Below are positions 1 through 6,475 of a DNA stretch of 15,790 nucleotides, piece by piece. Numbering within the stretch: the first letter of the stretch is position 1; every line of letters starts with the position of its first letter. Origin of the DNA: an uncultured delta proteobacterium (lineage in GTDB: Bacteria; Desulfobacterota; WTBG01; CAIYCZ01); assembly GCA_903924805.1 (NCBI GenBank), contig CAIYCZ010000504.1:1-15790 (forward strand). The letters run 5' to 3'. Under the pieces are notes generated by a model, which had not been told where the DNA came from, did no database searches, and worked only from the letters and a program-made list of their open reading frames with translations. The translations under genes and the position numbers were made by a program.

Positions 1-50
1 TGATTTGGTGGGCTGCTCAACGCTAAAAATACGCATTATCAAACATACAT

Positions 51-103
51 AATAAAATAGCGAGTGAGGCCCTGTTTTTAAGGCTGGGCATCCCCCCCTC
101 GCT
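51..103 (-). terminator. Possible terminator after the small reverse gene
   Basis: Read on the reverse strand, arms AGCGAG (98-103) and CTCGCT (59-64) enclose a second pair, GCCC (86-89) and GGGC (69-72), and the stem is followed by ATTTTATT. It lies just past the stop of the gene at 109-267, the right place for a terminator. The middle of the stem is imperfect and the T-tract is interrupted, so this is only plausible. Confidence 0.4.
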
Positions 104-108
104 GATGG

Positions 109-267
109 TTATTCCTGCTGATTTTTGGGAACCGAAATTGTTTCCTTTACAATGGTTTTTACCGTATGGCCCTCCACTCGTGCTTCAACCACATCGCCGA
201 CTGCAACCTCTGCTTTAGCAGCCTCCGGGCTCAGTGTATATGAAGTGCCATCTATGGTAACCTTCAT
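109..267 (-). CDS. Small hypothetical protein (52 aa), possibly the tail of a broken gene
   Basis: The reverse frame from ATG at 265-267 to TAA at 109-111 gives 52 residues, starting MKVTIDGTSYTLSPEAA and ending VPKNQQE. The pattern of short beta strands, with a VGDVVEARVEG segment at about residues 23-33, looks like a small OB- or SH3-like barrel as in DUF1344-type periplasmic proteins; that comparison is by eye only. No good ribosome binding site precedes the ATG. It begins one base after the stop of another reverse frame (269-340) whose sequence leads naturally into it, so the pair may be one gene split by a frameshift. A possible terminator follows. Function is unknown. Confidence 0.4.
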   Translation of the reverse strand: MKVTIDGTSYTLSPEAAKAEVAVGDVVEARVEGHTVKTIVKETISVPKNQQE

Positions 268-268
268 A

Positions 269-340
269 TCACTTTTGTTCAGGGCTTAATTTTTCCTTTA
301 CCGCTGCCACCTTTGCTGCCTCTTCTGCATATGCCGGCAT
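269..340 (-). pseudogene. Upstream fragment of the broken small exported-protein gene
   Basis: This reverse frame reads MPAYAEEAAKVAAV and ends SPEQK-stop at 269-271. PAYA-EE looks like a signal-peptidase cleavage site, yet no hydrophobic signal core precedes it. Upstream the frame stays open without a stop to about 544, through what looks like non-coding DNA. The end of this frame runs smoothly into the next one (109-267) if one frameshift near 270 is assumed. I infer a small periplasmic protein gene that lost its 5' end and frame; a sequencing error is the main alternative. Confidence 0.3.
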
Positions 341-345
341 ACGGT

Positions 346-648
346 CACCGGGATAGGGGAAAAATAAAAACTGAGGAATTATGGATGGATAATTAACTGT
401 CCCCGTTTTCAGAAAGGGTGTTGGATTTCTAATAATCAGTTCTTTTCTTTTATAGTAACAACAGGGATACAGGAAAGAGATCCTCCCGGAATGCTCCTCT
501 CTCCACAGCCTGCTGCAGGTTTTTATTGGAGGAAAGTATCTTCAGCTATCACAAAAAAGTCCTTCACAATAACCGATTCAGTATGTTATATAGGTGCTCT
601 TGTTGATATGTGTTGCATGATAATCAATCTGCAGAAAGGAGTATGGGA
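346..648. other. Non-coding stretch before the flavin reductase gene
   Basis: No convincing gene is seen here. A short forward frame beginning at 491 has no ribosome site or recognisable features. The stretch holds a GGGGACAGTTAATTAT motif on the reverse strand (389-404), which resembles short repeats dispersed in many environmental genomes, and a candidate promoter at 563-591 for the next gene. Confidence 0.4.
563..591 (+). promoter_or_regulatory. Candidate sigma70 promoter for the flavin reductase gene
   Basis: TTCACA (563-568) and TTATAT (586-591) are separated by 17 bases, about 60 bases upstream of the ribosome binding site at 635-641. The match to the -35 and -10 consensus is moderate and unsupported by other evidence. 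Confidence 0.35.
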
Positions 649-1281
649 ATGCTGGTACTGGGATTTTTGGGAAGTCCCAAGGTAAATGGCCATAGCGGAA
701 AACTTCTCAAAAAAGCACTTGAAGGGGCAGAAAGCAGGGGCGCGGTCACCAAGCGCTATGATCTCATAAAGCTTAATGTAAAATATTGTATGGGATGCAA
801 TACCTGTTACCACAAGGATCCCGAACTGCTGATAGGCAAATGCCCGCTCAAGGATGATATGGCCTCAATACTGGAAGAGTACGTAAAGGCTGATGGTTAT
901 ATTTTTGCCTCTCCTGTCTATGATGCAAACGTTACTGCATTGATGAAAACGTTTCTGGAGAGGAAAATCATGCTGTCTTACAAGGCACCGGATGCCTATG
1001 GAAAGCTTCCTGAGTCACGCTGCCCGGCGAATTTTAAAAAGAAAGCCTCATTCATTGTTACCGGCAGTGCGGTGGATGAATTCAAGGAGGTTATGGCTGA
1101 TCCCTGCTTTGAGGCTATTGAAGCTCACCTGATGCTCGAGCAGGTTGATACGGCTAATGAGATGTATGTGGGCGGCATTGAAAATATCTCGCAAGAGACA
1201 TTCTCGGAGCGGCTCAATCAAGCATTCCAGCTTGGCGCACATATCGTTGAAGAAATAGAGAAGGCACGCACGGAAGGTTAA
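649..1281 (+). CDS. NADPH-dependent FMN reductase / iron-sulfur flavoprotein-like
   Basis: This is a flavodoxin-fold protein of about 210 residues, close to the family's usual length. GSPKVNGHSG (residues 8-17) is the FMN phosphate loop, and SPVYDANVTALMKTFLER (88-105) is the typical second flavin-contacting segment. Cysteines 47, 50, 53 and 65 form C-x2-C-x2-C-x11-C. Iron-sulfur flavoproteins place a 4Fe-4S cluster on a compact set of four Cys, but the last gap here is wider than usual, so cluster binding is uncertain. It is probably a cytosolic flavin-dependent reductase of unknown partner. The start at 649 was chosen because AAAGGAG (635-641) is well spaced for it; GTG at 610 and ATG at 643 are possible but less well placed. 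Its stop overlaps that of the opposing gene. Confidence 0.8.
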   Translation: MLVLGFLGSPKVNGHSGKLLKKALEGAESRGAVTKRYDLIKLNVKYCMGCNTCYHKDPELLIGKCPLKDDMASILEEYVKADGYIFASPVYDANVTALMKTFLERKIMLSYKAPDAYGKLPESRCPANFKKKASFIVTGSAVDEFKEVMADPCFEAIEAHLMLEQVDTANEMYVGGIENISQETFSERLNQAFQLGAHIVEEIEKARTEG

Positions 1282-1943
1282 GCAACCGGAGATTCTAATA
1301 TCTGCTTAATAGTGCGAAAGATTTCTTTTTGCGGGTCGGGGTTTGGTTTCATGGGAAGGCGGGCCCGTAAATATTCTTCTATTTCGCGGGCCATCTTCTG
1401 CGGGTTTTGCCTGCGGGAGTAAAGATAAGATATGAGTTGTACCAGGCCATCCTTTACCTGATAAGAGATTGGTGTGCCGGCTGCAACAGCGCCCTTTTCT
1501 AAAAGAGTTTTTATTATCCTGTCAGCCAATTCTGCCTTCGACGGGGTTTTTGTTTTAGGCGGTTTGTTTTTTCTGCGTATGACAAATTCAAGAAAGGATG
1601 GGCTGTCCTGCTGTTCACAGCCTGGTACCTGCACCTCACTGTCAGAGGAAACGATGCGTGCGGGAATGCTTAGCGCCAGTGCATCTTCTCCAAGCTCCCG
1701 GATAACTTCATCCGCGGTGAGCGGATGAGAATAACGCACCACCAGGCTGCCCCTGTTAACTGGTTCTGCTGCAGTCGTCCCGTTGCCGTCAAAGACCAGA
1801 ATCCATTCTTCTCCGTCCCGCACCGCGCTTCTGCAGAGATTCTGCAGCCAGTCACGGGCGCATCGATTTCCCTGCTTTTCCTCAATGAGCTTACCTGCAG
1901 GATTTGTCCTGATGACATTATAGGCATCGATAATGACGCGCAT
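1278..1943 (-). CDS. NYN-domain ribonuclease, YacP/Rae1-like
   Basis: This is a 221-residue protein of the NYN_YacP family (PIN-like fold). It opens with MRVIIDAYNVI, the family's first strand with Asp6 and Asn9, followed by LVFDGNG (about 49-55), TADEVI (Asp78) and VSSDSEV (Asp101), the expected acidic metal-binding positions. In Bacillus subtilis the homologue Rae1 cuts mRNA on the ribosome, so a role in translation-linked RNA decay is a reasonable transfer from the family. The family is usually about 170 residues; the extra roughly 80 C-terminal residues are basic and helical with no domain I recognise. No strong ribosome site is seen before the ATG. A perfect palindrome lies 25-40 bases upstream. 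It is transcribed towards the flavin reductase gene and their stop codons overlap. Confidence 0.78.
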   Translation of the reverse strand: MRVIIDAYNVIRTNPAGKLIEEKQGNRCARDWLQNLCRSAVRDGEEWILVFDGNGTTAAEPVNRGSLVVRYSHPLTADEVIRELGEDALALSIPARIVSSDSEVQVPGCEQQDSPSFLEFVIRRKNKPPKTKTPSKAELADRIIKTLLEKGAVAAGTPISYQVKDGLVQLISYLYSRRQNPQKMAREIEEYLRARLPMKPNPDPQKEIFRTIKQILESPVA

Positions 1944-1967
1944 GGCAATAGTTCAATAAAAATCACG

Positions 1968-1983
1968 TATTGTTCCAACAATA
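1968..1983. promoter_or_regulatory. Palindrome upstream of the NYN nuclease gene (possible operator)
   Basis: TATTGTTCCAACAATA is a perfect inverted repeat with 7-base arms and a 2-base centre, 25-40 bases upstream of the start at 1943. Size and position suit a dimeric repressor site or overlap with the promoter. The regulator is not identifiable. Confidence 0.35.
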
Positions 1984-2210
1984 ACCGTAGCACAGACCGC
2001 AGGGACATTACAAATTGAAAAGAGCTGCCAGGTCAGATACAGCAGACAGAAACAAAGAAAATAATAGTTCTTGCTATTCATAAATAACCATGCTATGTAT
2101 AATATAATACCAATAACCGTACACCGTTGTTGAGCTTTTAATTCCGCCATATAAGGCGGGGGTCGTTTCGCTAAAGTATTTTGAATAAAAACTCGTAGCA
2201 GAACAATACA

Positions 2211-2251
2211 AATCGCAACCATGGTGCTTCGCTCAAACCGTGGTTGCGATT
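2211..2251. terminator. Strong hairpin, terminator or structured leader element
   Basis: AATCGCAACCATGG (2211-2224) pairs with CCGTGGTTGCGATT (2238-2251), 14 pairs with one T-G wobble and a 13-base loop. On the plus strand it is followed by TTCGCATTT, a poor T-tract, and on the reverse strand by TGTATTGTT. It could end transcription arriving from elsewhere or form part of the cold-shock leader. Confidence 0.45.
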
Positions 2252-2340
2252 TTCGCATTTAAAGGCACACCATATCGGCTGTACACAACCGCGTATTCCG
2301 CCAGTGGCGGATGCGTAACATGTTAGAAAGGATTTGTTTT

Positions 2341-2541
2341 ATGGAAAATGGAAAAGTAAAATGGTTTAATGAATCAAAAGGATTTGGCTTTATTGAACGG
2401 TCAGGTGGCGAGGATGTGTTTGTCCACTACTCAGGCATTGACGGGACCGGCCATAAAAGTCTCAGCGATGGAGATGAGGTTAGCTTTGAAGTCCAGAGCG
2501 GCCCGAAAGGTCTTCAGGCTGTCAACGTCAAAAAGATATAG
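2341..2541 (+). CDS. csp: Cold-shock domain protein (CspA family)
   Basis: This is a 66-residue single cold-shock domain, the normal family length. It begins MENGKVKWFNESKGFGFIE, containing the RNP1 motif KGFGFIE, followed by RNP2 DVFVHYS (about residues 25-31). Aromatic residues in both motifs bind single-stranded RNA or DNA, so it acts as a cytosolic RNA chaperone that melts secondary structure. The start at 2341 matches the family and has AAAGGAT at about 2327-2333; an in-frame ATG at 2311 would add ten residues not seen in the family. A hairpin-rich leader precedes it and a strong terminator follows, so it is largely its own unit, with the RNA helicase next downstream. Which csp paralogue it is cannot be told. 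Confidence 0.93.
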   Translation: MENGKVKWFNESKGFGFIERSGGEDVFVHYSGIDGTGHKSLSDGDEVSFEVQSGPKGLQAVNVKKI

Positions 2542-2565
2542 ATATAACCAAAATTAACAGTATGG

Positions 2566-2604
2566 AAATCCCAATCTGTTGAGCGGCAGGTTGGGATTTT
2601 TTTT
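2566..2604 (+). terminator. Intrinsic terminator after the cold-shock gene
   Basis: AAATCCCAATCTG (2566-2578) pairs with CAGGTTGGGATTT (2587-2599), 13 pairs with one wobble and an 8-base loop, followed by a run of T to 2604. It ends only 18 bases before the helicase start, so partial read-through may feed that gene. Confidence 0.85.
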
Positions 2605-2622
2605 ATGTAAAGGAAAAACGTT

Positions 2623-3849
2623 ATGCATTCAGAATCCCTGCAGCTCAGCCCGGCAATGGTAGGGCTCTTAGGCAGGCACAACATTACCATCGCAACTACC
2701 ATACAGCGAGAAATCATCCCGGCAATTTTTGCTGGACGGGATGTCATTGCTCAATCAGAAACAGGTTCAGGCAAAACCTTAAGTTTTGCCATCCCGCTTA
2801 TAGAGCTGACCAGCAGCCGTGACGGTTTGACAGCACTGGTGATCGCACCGACGCGCGAGCTGGCGGTACAGATCGCAGCAGAGTTCAGCAAATTCTCGCA
2901 GGGCAAACATCTCGGCATTACGCCCATCTACGGCGGCGTATCCATACATGAGCAGATAAAAAGGCTTGGCCGCACCAATATCATTGTCGGCACCCCCGGG
3001 CGGCTGATCGATCTGCTTGATCGCGGCAGGCTGCATCTGGATACAATCCGCTACCTGGTGCTTGATGAAGCTGACCGTATGCTTGATATGGGGTTCATCG
3101 CTGATATCGAAAAGATCATGAGGCGGATCCCGCAGCAGCGCAAGACACTCCTTTTCAGCGCAACCATTTCAAAGGACATTGTCCGCCTGAGCCAAAAATA
3201 TCTTAGGAATCCTAAGCACGTTGAGTTAGCATCAAGCGTAAAGCCGGAATTTCTCAGCCAGACCTATTATCAGACCAGCGCTGACCGGAAGCTGCCCCTG
3301 CTGATCCATCTGCTGAAGCGCGAAAGAGATCTTGCACTGGTGTTTTGCAACCGCAAACACGTGACTGAAAAACTTGCCAGACAATTAAGCCGGGAAGGCA
3401 TTCATGCCCGATGCCTGAATGGCGGCATGACGCAGGCTCAGCGGGAACGGGTGACAGCCGAGTTCCGGCGCGGATTATGTAACGTTCTTGTCGCGACCGA
3501 TGTGGCTGCGCGAGGGCTGCATATCGACAACATCACCCATGTCTACAACTATGATATTCCCAAGGACGTTGACTCATACACGCACCGGATAGGGCGCACG
3601 GCTCGTGCCGGCAAGCGGGGTAAGGCAATCTCGCTGGTCGAGGGCGATGAGGGTAAGCAGTTTTTCCGGAGGATTCTTTTTACCTATCGGGGAACTATCA
3701 CCCTGAAAACGGTTGCTGAGGGAGAAATTCCCCGCCCGGTTCACGTCGCAAATAAACCAATTCAACTGAAGAAAAAAGATAATCCGGCGCACCGTGCGCA
3801 GGATAGGAAGGATCACCAGGGGCGGCCCCATAAGCGAAAGATCGGTTGA
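2623..3849 (+). CDS. DEAD-box ATP-dependent RNA helicase, RhlE-like
   Basis: This 408-residue protein has every helicase motif in order: Q-motif Gln28, motif I SETGSGKT (45-52), Ia PTREL (76-80), Ib TPGR (124-127), II DEAD (148-151), III SAT (179-181), IV VFCNR (240-244), V ATDVAARGLHID (291-302) and VI HRIGRTARAG (321-330). It uses ATP to unwind short RNA duplexes, as in ribosome assembly and mRNA turnover. The Phe usually upstream of the Q-motif is replaced by Leu. The tail from about residue 375 is basic and low in complexity, as in RhlE-type enzymes, and probably binds RNA. AAAGGA at about 2610 supports the start. Its place behind a cold-shock gene suggests a shared role in growth at low temperature. 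RhlE versus another DEAD-box subfamily is not settled. Confidence 0.93.
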   Translation: MHSESLQLSPAMVGLLGRHNITIATTIQREIIPAIFAGRDVIAQSETGSGKTLSFAIPLIELTSSRDGLTALVIAPTRELAVQIAAEFSKFSQGKHLGITPIYGGVSIHEQIKRLGRTNIIVGTPGRLIDLLDRGRLHLDTIRYLVLDEADRMLDMGFIADIEKIMRRIPQQRKTLLFSATISKDIVRLSQKYLRNPKHVELASSVKPEFLSQTYYQTSADRKLPLLIHLLKRERDLALVFCNRKHVTEKLARQLSREGIHARCLNGGMTQAQRERVTAEFRRGLCNVLVATDVAARGLHIDNITHVYNYDIPKDVDSYTHRIGRTARAGKRGKAISLVEGDEGKQFFRRILFTYRGTITLKTVAEGEIPRPVHVANKPIQLKKKDNPAHRAQDRKDHQGRPHKRKIG

Positions 3850-3880
3850 CGGATAATAAAAAATGGTAATCAGTATACAG

Positions 3881-3901
3881 GTACGGCTGTGATTGCCGTA
3901 C
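3881..3901. repeat. Perfect hairpin downstream of the helicase
   Basis: GTACGGC (3881-3887) and GCCGTAC (3895-3901) form a perfect 7-base stem with a 7-base loop. No T-tract follows on the plus strand, so it is not a standard terminator; it may protect the mRNA 3' end. Confidence 0.4.
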
Positions 3902-3956
3902 GGGGGTAGTGTTACCTGGTTGAATGTACGTATGATTAACATTGAAAATAGCACTA

Positions 3957-3986
3957 TTCTCCCTCTCCCTTGAGGAGAAAGAATTT
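3957..3986 (+). terminator. Weak terminator-like hairpin in the helicase to membrane-protein gap
   Basis: TTCTCC (3957-3962) pairs with GGAGAA (3974-3979) and is followed by AGAATTTTT. The CTCCCTCTCCCTTGAGG core resembles a short palindromic repeat dispersed in many Gram-negative genomes, here incomplete. It could end the helicase transcript. Confidence 0.3.
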
Positions 3987-4049
3987 TTATACGTACCCAT
4001 CAGAGTGAAACACTACACTGGCGGGGCTGAAAACAACGCTGCAGGATAT

Positions 4050-4736
4050 ATGTCTGAACATTACTATATCATCATCATAGCACTGGTTCTTGCAATCTCC
4101 TGCCTGCTCCTTGTTCTGGTGAGGAGGGAGCGGGCGCGGATGAGAAAATTTGAACAGGAGATGATGAACCTTAATAAAGTACCGTTTGAAAAGATTGAGG
4201 AACCAACTCCTGAAGACGAGGAAGCCTATCGTATCATCGAGGAGGAGCGAAAGAGGATCTGGAAGAATTTCTCTTCCGACACCGAATTGACCGTTGAATA
4301 TGTTTTATCGCTTTCACGGGAGCTCGTAAGAAAAATAGCCGCTGTCTATTACCCGGAAAAGGAAGAGCCGCTGTATCAGGCAAGCGTTGCAGGGCTGCTG
4401 CATCTGGTGAGAAGGGTTACCGAACGGATGGAGGGGTACCTCAATACGTTTCCCCTGACCTTTTTGCGGGATCGCACCATAGCGGATATGCTGGTGCTTC
4501 ACCGCGGATATAAAAAGGTGAAGGAAAGCCCTCTGGTAAAGATCCTCGGAAATAAATTTGTTGATATGGGAAGAAAGATTGCCTGGGGAGCCTATAATGT
4601 TTCAAACCCCTGGTACTATGGCAGACATATTGTGTGGGCGGTCGGTAAGGAAGTTGGGATGCGCTATCTGCTCACCCTTATTGTTACCATAGCCGGTGAA
4701 GAGGCAGTACTTCTCTACCGTAAGAAAAATCACTGA
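4050..4736 (+). CDS. Hypothetical protein with one N-terminal membrane helix
   Basis: This is a 228-residue protein that I do not recognise. Residues 5-24 are a strong hydrophobic helix followed at once by RRERARMRK, so the N-terminus is outside and the bulk is cytoplasmic by the positive-inside rule. Residues 30-80 are charged and probably coiled-coil. The rest is helical, with an aromatic segment NPWYYGRHIVWAVGKEVG and an amphipathic or membrane-associated C-terminal helix ending LYRKKNH. The start at 4050 was chosen because the membrane helix follows immediately and GCAGGA precedes it; a TTG at 3942 would add 36 residues without a visible ribosome site. The gene ends two bases before the opposing radical SAM gene ends. 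No conserved catalytic motif is visible. Confidence 0.7.
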   Translation: MSEHYYIIIIALVLAISCLLLVLVRRERARMRKFEQEMMNLNKVPFEKIEEPTPEDEEAYRIIEEERKRIWKNFSSDTELTVEYVLSLSRELVRKIAAVYYPEKEEPLYQASVAGLLHLVRRVTERMEGYLNTFPLTFLRDRTIADMLVLHRGYKKVKESPLVKILGNKFVDMGRKIAWGAYNVSNPWYYGRHIVWAVGKEVGMRYLLTLIVTIAGEEAVLLYRKKNH

Positions 4737-4738
4737 TG

Positions 4739-6103
4739 TTATCCGCTGTATCGTTCCCGGAAGAATTGATAATAAAACTCCTGAATCCTTATCTCAAGCT
4801 CCTCTTCTTTAAAGACCGGATGTTTAAAAACCAGTCGCTGGCCATTGAAAAGACCTACATCTCTCTCCAGAAGTAACCCCTTCGATTTGAGTGAATCGTA
4901 AAATCTTGTGCCGGGAAATGGGGTCATAATATTGAGCAGGGGTATTGCTGATGGCGGCAGTTCATTTAAAATAAATTGTTCTGTCTCCCGCAATGTCTCA
5001 TATGTTTCCCAGGGACTTCCCACTAAAAAACTGGCAACAATAATAATTCCCTGTTGCTCCAATAATTTTACCGCCCTGCGGATTATCTTTTTTGTAATAG
5101 GTGTCTTTAAACCAGCAAGAACTTCTTCACTAAAAGACTCAATACCAAGAAAGCATGCAGCAAAACGTCTTAAAAAAATATCAAGCACCTCTGGCAAGTA
5201 GTCTGCCATCGAGCTTATGGTATCTGGTCTGATGGTACTAATAAATTTGGCAGCATATTCATGCTCATCTAAAAGCTTATCCAGTTGCGTAATTCTCTCT
5301 ATTGCTTTTGGGTGAGGAATAATGACATCGTTCTGAATGGCTGCGTTTGGCAGAAAATTTATATCCCCGAAGTAGAAGGTGTCGACCTTGAGAAGCTCAT
5401 GCTGAAACTTAATTTCATTAAAAATTCTTGCAGCGCTCATTGGCCGCCATGTCGTTCCCCAGTAGGAAGAATTTGGACAATGGACACAACCGCTGGTACA
5501 GCCGGCAGAGCCGGTTATGAGCCCAAATCGCTCAATATGCCCATCGGGAAAACCCCATTGGGGCTTAATAGCGGTAAAATATTTTTGTGCAATAAAGGGA
5601 AAATAATCGAGATCCTGATGCGGTTGCGAAATGCTGAAAAGTCCCCTGTCAGGCATTTTTGCTTCTTTGATATGCTGGATGATGCTTATCAACGATTGAT
5701 ACACATCCTGGCCTATAATGTAATCAAAACCTTTTTCCAAATAATAATGCGGAAGCGCACTGCTTAAAATTCCTCCGGCACACAAGAGAGCATCCGGTAT
5801 AATTTTTCGTACTTCCCGGTAAACAGCAAACATCAGGTGAACAAGTTCAGGGTCATGGTAAAAAACCACCGTTCTTGGAGCCATCTCTTTTAGAACCGTA
5901 TCAAACCTGTTGGATACGACCTGATTTTCCTGCAGAAGATCAATAGAACCGTCATCTTGTGGAATTGCAAACAGTATCTCATAGGAGATTTCCGCCTGCT
6001 CCAGAAAGCCCGTCATTTGGGCCACTACGGGTGCAGGTGAAATGAGGCCTCTTGCAACTCTAAGCGTTGACAGCGTATCAATTAAAAGAACATCACAGGT
6101 CAT
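4739..6103 (-). CDS. B12-binding-domain radical SAM protein
   Basis: This protein of about 454 residues has the two-part layout of B12-dependent radical SAM enzymes. The N-terminal 180 residues form a Rossmann-like cobalamin-binding domain (starting CDVLLIDTL, with CAGGILSSALP near 108-118). The radical SAM barrel follows, with C-x3-C-x2-C at Cys202, Cys206 and Cys209 (AGCTSGCVHCPN) for the 4Fe-4S cluster, then GIES, FLVGSPWET and TPFPGTRFYDSL as expected late barrel motifs. Family members do methylations or rearrangements in hopanoid, chlorophyll and secondary metabolism; the substrate here is unknown and no pathway genes are adjacent. The start at 6103 (ATG) lies just before the domain; TTG at 6145 is an alternative with no better ribosome site. 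A candidate promoter lies at 6254-6283. Confidence 0.85.
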   Translation of the reverse strand: MTCDVLLIDTLSTLRVARGLISPAPVVAQMTGFLEQAEISYEILFAIPQDDGSIDLLQENQVVSNRFDTVLKEMAPRTVVFYHDPELVHLMFAVYREVRKIIPDALLCAGGILSSALPHYYLEKGFDYIIGQDVYQSLISIIQHIKEAKMPDRGLFSISQPHQDLDYFPFIAQKYFTAIKPQWGFPDGHIERFGLITGSAGCTSGCVHCPNSSYWGTTWRPMSAARIFNEIKFQHELLKVDTFYFGDINFLPNAAIQNDVIIPHPKAIERITQLDKLLDEHEYAAKFISTIRPDTISSMADYLPEVLDIFLRRFAACFLGIESFSEEVLAGLKTPITKKIIRRAVKLLEQQGIIIVASFLVGSPWETYETLRETEQFILNELPPSAIPLLNIMTPFPGTRFYDSLKSKGLLLERDVGLFNGQRLVFKHPVFKEEELEIRIQEFYYQFFRERYSG

Positions 6104-6141
6104 GTCGTTGCCATCATTAAAATGTTGCACCAGTCTGTCCG

Positions 6142-6234
6142 TCAATGTGTATAGTGATCGTTCGGTTCCATGCGCCTGCAGCAGCGAAATCCAGGGAACT
6201 CGTGCTGCAGGGTTGAATCATCCACGTTGACCAT
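6142..6234 (-). pseudogene. Orphan C-terminus of a SUMF1/FGE-like protein
   Basis: The reverse frame from 6234 to the TGA at 6142-6144 reads MVNVDDSTLQHEFPGFRCCR plus ten more residues. The segment NVDD, HE, GFRCC matches the end of the large SUMF1-like protein encoded at 12078-14711 (NVDDPHHRHEYLGFRCCTC), 11 of 19 aligned positions by eye, and GFRCC-type endings are typical of that family. An in-frame TAA lies two codons upstream of the ATG and the rest of the domain is absent, so I read it as a remnant left by deletion or rearrangement. The TGA overlaps a TTG that could start the radical SAM gene, so an alternative is a short upstream coding frame. Confidence 0.55.
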
Positions 6235-6475
6235 GTTCGGTTAATCTTTGGATAGTATACATAATTTACATCGTATATTGCAAAATATTGTGTTCATCCA
6301 GCGTGAAAAAGTGCAACGTACTTGTCATGCACAAGACTCGTCTACATGAACATCTCATTCAATGTTTGTTTTGAGTAATGTGGACTATTGCTGTGCTGGC
6401 GGGCTACAACTGCTACAGGTACTTTTTGACGGGGTGTCGAGAATACGGGATGTTGTCGATCCCGCAATTGATCAC
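6235..6475. other. Intergenic stretch between the nuclease gene and the SUMF1 remnant
   Basis: No gene is supported here. It holds the candidate reverse promoter at 6254-6283 and a small CGGGAT/ATCCCG hairpin (6446-6464) beyond the end of the HNH gene, without a clear T-tract. A forward frame beginning at 6362 runs antisense through the HNH gene and is taken as a shadow. Confidence 0.35.
6254..6283 (-). promoter_or_regulatory. Candidate promoter for the radical SAM gene
   Basis: On the reverse strand TTGCAA (6283-6278) and TATACT (6259-6254) are 18 bases apart within an AT-rich stretch. It would give a leader of about 140 bases covering the SUMF1-like remnant. Confidence 0.45.

Larger units (their letters stand above)
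1944..2340. other. Hairpin-rich intergenic region and cold-shock gene leader
   Basis: No supported gene lies in these roughly 400 bases between divergent genes. A reverse frame across 1953-2258 has no ribosome site and a composition unlike its neighbours. The region holds a 16-base palindrome (1968-1983), a small CCGCC/GGCGG hairpin (2144-2159), a long hairpin (2211-2251) and another CCGCC/GGCGG hairpin (2295-2307). Long structured leaders are usual for cold-shock mRNAs, which fits the gene that follows. Confidence 0.45.

Noticed and set aside
491..685. Forward frame upstream of and overlapping the flavin reductase start
   Set aside because: No ribosome site, no recognisable features, and it overlaps the supported gene in another frame.
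2211..2251. Long hairpin considered as an integron attC site or transposon end
   Set aside because: It lacks the attC core sites, and no integrase, transposase or target duplication is nearby.
1953..2258. Reverse open frame of about 100 codons between the NYN nuclease and cold-shock genes
   Set aside because: It has no ribosome site, spans several hairpins and a palindrome, and its residue composition is unlike the neighbouring proteins.
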